A stretch of 8,644 bases of DNA from Alcaligenaceae bacterium (GTDB lineage: Bacteria; Pseudomonadota; Gammaproteobacteria; Burkholderiales; Burkholderiaceae_B): the NCBI GenBank assembly GCA_029265335.1, contig JAJUJN010000075.1, positions 1 to 8,644 on the forward strand. The letters run 5' to 3'. Both the position numbers and the translations under genes were made by a program. Positions 6,750 through 8,644 of the stretch are shown here, one piece after another (position 1 is the stretch's first letter; the number at the start of each line of letters is the position of its first letter). The notes below the pieces were generated by a model. The model saw only the letters and a list, made by a program, of their open reading frames with translations, was not told where the DNA came from and made no database searches.

Positions 6750-6784
6750 GTGACGTAAACGAGTTCAAGGAAGGGTCGCTCTCT

Positions 6785-6790
6785 ATTCTA
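6785..6790 (-). promoter_or_regulatory. candidate -10 box for yebC and the operon
   Basis: The minus strand reads TAGAAT, five of six to consensus, 43 bases upstream of the yebC start; it would give a leader of about 37 bases. No recognisable -35 hexamer occurs at 16-18 bases upstream, where the sequence is only GC-rich, so a real promoter would need an activator or another contact. This is the best candidate for the promoter of the eight-gene row. Confidence 0.35.
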
Positions 6791-6840
6791 GCGCGCCAGC
6801 CTCCCAGCGGGCGGGTGCACTCCACTCAAGCACTGCGCGG

Positions 6841-6865
6841 GCGCTGACACAACACCGTTCAGCGC
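6841..6865. repeat. inverted repeat, 7-bp arms, between yebC and comEC
   Basis: GCGCTGA (6841-6847) and TCAGCGC (6859-6865) are perfectly complementary around 11 bases. It lies between the divergent genes, ending 28 bases before the comEC ATG, and could be an operator for comEC or a leader hairpin. It is not followed by a T-run on either strand, so it does not look like a terminator. Confidence 0.4.
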
Positions 6866-6872
6866 TGGGCCG

Positions 6873-6887
6873 GCAGCCTTAAGCTGC
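6873..6887 (+). other. small hairpin just before the comEC start
   Basis: GCAGC (6873-6877) and GCTGC (6883-6887) pair around CTTAA, ending six bases before the comEC ATG, exactly where a ribosome binding site would be. No Shine-Dalgarno sequence is visible there. The structure would tend to keep translation low. The short stem could be chance. Confidence 0.3.
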
Positions 6888-6893
6888 GCCCTC

Positions 6894-8644
6894 ATGGGAC
6901 GACTCGTATTGCTGTGTGCCCTGGTCGGGGCCGCCATGGTGCACTGGCTGCCCGCTTTGCCTGTGTGGCCGCAGCTGCTCATGCTTGCCGCGGGTGCGGG
7001 CGTGTTGGCAGCCCTGAGTGCTGGCAAGCGCGGCAAGTCACAACCCTGGCGGTATCTCACTGCGTGGGCGGCTCTCTGCTGCGCTTTTTTGCTGGGCGCT
7101 GGATATACCGTGTGGCGGGCAGAAACGCGGCTTGCCGACGCCCTCGATGTGCAACATGAAAACTTCGTCACCCGGCTCACCATCGAGGTCGTCGGCCTCG
7201 ATACTGGCGACGCACAATACCGGCGCTTTCCGGCCAAGGTTCTTCATAGCCCTGTGTCAGGCGTGCCCCAAACACTGCTGGTGAGCTGGTATGCCGCATC
7301 AACTGAGCATCCCGTACCCGAGGTGCGGCCGGGCGACGTCTTCAGTGCGGCTCTGGTGTTGCGTCGTCCGCACGGCTCTCGCAACCCGAACGCATTCGAC
7401 GCTGAGGCCTGGATGTTCGAACGTGGCTGGCGCGCTCGCGGCACGGTACGTGGCGTGCCCTGGCCAGTGGAGCCCGTGAGTTCGCCCAGCTTGCCGGTGA
7501 GGCTCCAGGCCTGGCGTCATGATCTGCGTGCTTCGCTGCGCAATGCCGTGGCTCACACTCGCTGGGGAGCGGTGGTGATCGCCTTGGCCCTGGGCGACCA
7601 AGAAAGCGTCGCCGCGGCCGACTGGGAAGTGTTCAGTCGCACCGGCATCATTCACCTGGTTTCCATCAGTGGTTTGCACGTCACCATGCTGGCGGGGGTG
7701 GCGGCCGTGAGCGTGGCAGCCCTCTGGCGGCGCGGTCGCTGGCGGGGCTTGCCGCTGGCCGAGCGAATGCCGGCCCAGGTGGTGGGCGCGGCGGCCGCCT
7801 TGCTCGTGGCTTGGGTGTATTGCCTGCTGGCGGGTTGGGGGGTGCCGGCGCAGCGAACCTTTTTCATGGTGGCCGTGGTGGCTGTCGCGGCCATGCTGCG
7901 CCTGCCTATCGATGCCTCGCGACTGCTGTTGATAGCGGCGGTGGCGGTGATGGCGCTCGATCCCTGGTCGGCGCTCGCGCCTGGTTTCTGGCTGTCATTC
8001 GGCGCGGTTGCAGTGCTCATGCAGTTGGCGGAAGGGCGATGGCAGGTGGCAGCTCGGTCGGGCTGGCAGCAGCGCACTCGCGACGGGATTGCATTACAGG
8101 TGTGCATCACGCTGGCGCTCACCCCCTTGCTCGCTCTTCAATTTCATGAAATCTCCTTGGCTTCGCTGCCGGCCAACATGCTCGCCATTCCCGTGGTGAG
8201 TTTCATCGTGACTCCTTTGGCACTGGTGGGCATGTTGCTTGCACCGTTGCCCTTGGTGGCCCCCTTGGGCGGCTGGCTCGCCATACTCGCAGAACGGGTC
8301 TTCGGTTGGATGATGTGGCCCATTGTGTGGCTGGCGGAACAGACCTGGGCCAGCTGGTCGGTCGCCGCACCCCCGTTGGGGTGGACACTCTTGGGGGTAG
8401 TGGGGGTGGCCTGGGCGCTGATGCCCGCCGGCATGCCCTGGCGTCACGCCGGCTGGTTGCTGCTGCTGCCTTTGTTCTGGCAGGCGCCGTCGCGGCCCGC
8501 GCCGGGCGAATGGCGCTTGACCGCGCTCGATGTGGGTCAGGGCTCGGCCGTCATGGTGGAGACCAGTCATCATGTGTTGGTCTACGACACCGGGCCGCCT
8601 TATGGGCCAAACACCGACGCCGGCGAGCGCGTGGTGTGGCCGGC
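6894..8644 (+). CDS. comEC: ComEC/Rec2 DNA uptake channel, 3' end beyond the window
   Basis: ComEC is the inner-membrane channel that carries single-stranded DNA into the cytoplasm during natural transformation. The frame is open for 583 codons from the ATG at 6894 to the window edge. Hydrophobic segments at about residues 3-43 and 56-73 precede an N-terminal soluble (DUF4131, OB-like) domain with RNPNAFDAEAWMFERGW (163-179). The Competence domain follows with HLVSISGLHV (254-263), DPWSALAPGFWLSF (356-369) and several membrane helices to about residue 520. The C-terminal metallo-beta-lactamase-like domain starts with LDVGQGSAVMV (545-555) and YDTGPP (564-569), then is cut. There is no good ribosome binding site; an ATG at 6936 (residue 15) is an alternative start but would damage the first helix. 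It is divergent from yebC. No damage is seen in the 5' two thirds or more. Confidence 0.95.
   Translation, partial: MGRLVLLCALVGAAMVHWLPALPVWPQLLMLAAGAGVLAALSAGKRGKSQPWRYLTAWAALCCAFLLGAGYTVWRAETRLADALDVQHENFVTRLTIEVVGLDTGDAQYRRFPAKVLHSPVSGVPQTLLVSWYAASTEHPVPEVRPGDVFSAALVLRRPHGSRNPNAFDAEAWMFERGWRARGTVRGVPWPVEPVSSPSLPVRLQAWRHDLRASLRNAVAHTRWGAVVIALALGDQESVAAADWEVFSRTGIIHLVSISGLHVTMLAGVAAVSVAALWRRGRWRGLPLAERMPAQVVGAAAALLVAWVYCLLAGWGVPAQRTFFMVAVVAVAAMLRLPIDASRLLLIAAVAVMALDPWSALAPGFWLSFGAVAVLMQLAEGRWQVAARSGWQQRTRDGIALQVCITLALTPLLALQFHEISLASLPANMLAIPVVSFIVTPLALVGMLLAPLPLVAPLGGWLAILAERVFGWMMWPIVWLAEQTWASWSVAAPPLGWTLLGVVGVAWALMPAGMPWRHAGWLLLLPLFWQAPSRPAPGEWRLTALDVGQGSAVMVETSHHVLVYDTGPPYGPNTDAGERVVWP

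Noticed and set aside
6154..6753. 199-codon plus-strand open frame opposite yebC
   Set aside because: Antisense to a well-conserved YebC gene and without family-like motifs.
8094..8573. 159-codon minus-strand open frame opposite comEC
   Set aside because: The plus strand encodes clear ComEC helices and the DVGQGS motif here; the opposite product is low-complexity and rich in His, Gln and Gly.
1..8644. Mobile elements, CRISPR arrays, tRNA or rRNA genes, riboswitches
   Set aside because: No direct-repeat arrays, transposase or integrase motifs, cloverleaf-like sequences or rRNA stretches were seen; nearly all bases are explained by conserved housekeeping genes.

Overview
The window is GC-rich chromosomal DNA from what looks like a betaproteobacterium of the order Burkholderiales, most likely family Alcaligenaceae (the Bordetella/Achromobacter/Pusillimonas group). 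This rests on protein style and on the remembered gene order yebC-purD-hemF-nadD-rsfS-rlmH-maf-rng in that group; no database comparison was made. There are no rRNA or tRNA genes, insertion sequences, phage genes or CRISPR repeats.

Layout. Bases 1-183 hold a small regulatory-looking region: a candidate leftward promoter overlapping two perfect 10-bp palindromes, a 7-bp-stem hairpin, and a possible gene start whose reading frame runs off the left edge. Bases 184-6741 are filled by eight tightly packed genes on the minus strand, transcribed from right to left: yebC, purD, hemF, nadD, rsfS, rlmH, maf, rng. From purD onward the spacing is -4, +14, +11, +14, -1 and -4 bases, so these seven almost certainly form one operon. 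yebC lies 84 bases ahead of purD and probably belongs to the same transcript. A 152-base intergenic region (6742-6893) separates yebC from a divergent plus-strand gene, comEC/rec2, which fills the rest of the window and is cut by the right edge.

How the genes relate. The operon mixes cofactor and nucleotide metabolism with ribosome work. PurD (purine synthesis), HemF (oxygen-dependent haem synthesis), NadD (NAD synthesis) and Maf (nucleotide-pool hygiene) are metabolic. YebC (translation factor or regulator), RsfS (ribosome silencing), RlmH (23S rRNA methylation) and RNase G (16S rRNA 5' maturation, mRNA decay) act on the ribosome or RNA. HemF implies an aerobic lifestyle. ComEC is the inner-membrane DNA channel of natural transformation. 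All nine named genes look intact within the window.

This is an ordinary conserved housekeeping region. I found no convincing new biological system. The least explained piece is the palindrome-rich promoter region at the left edge.
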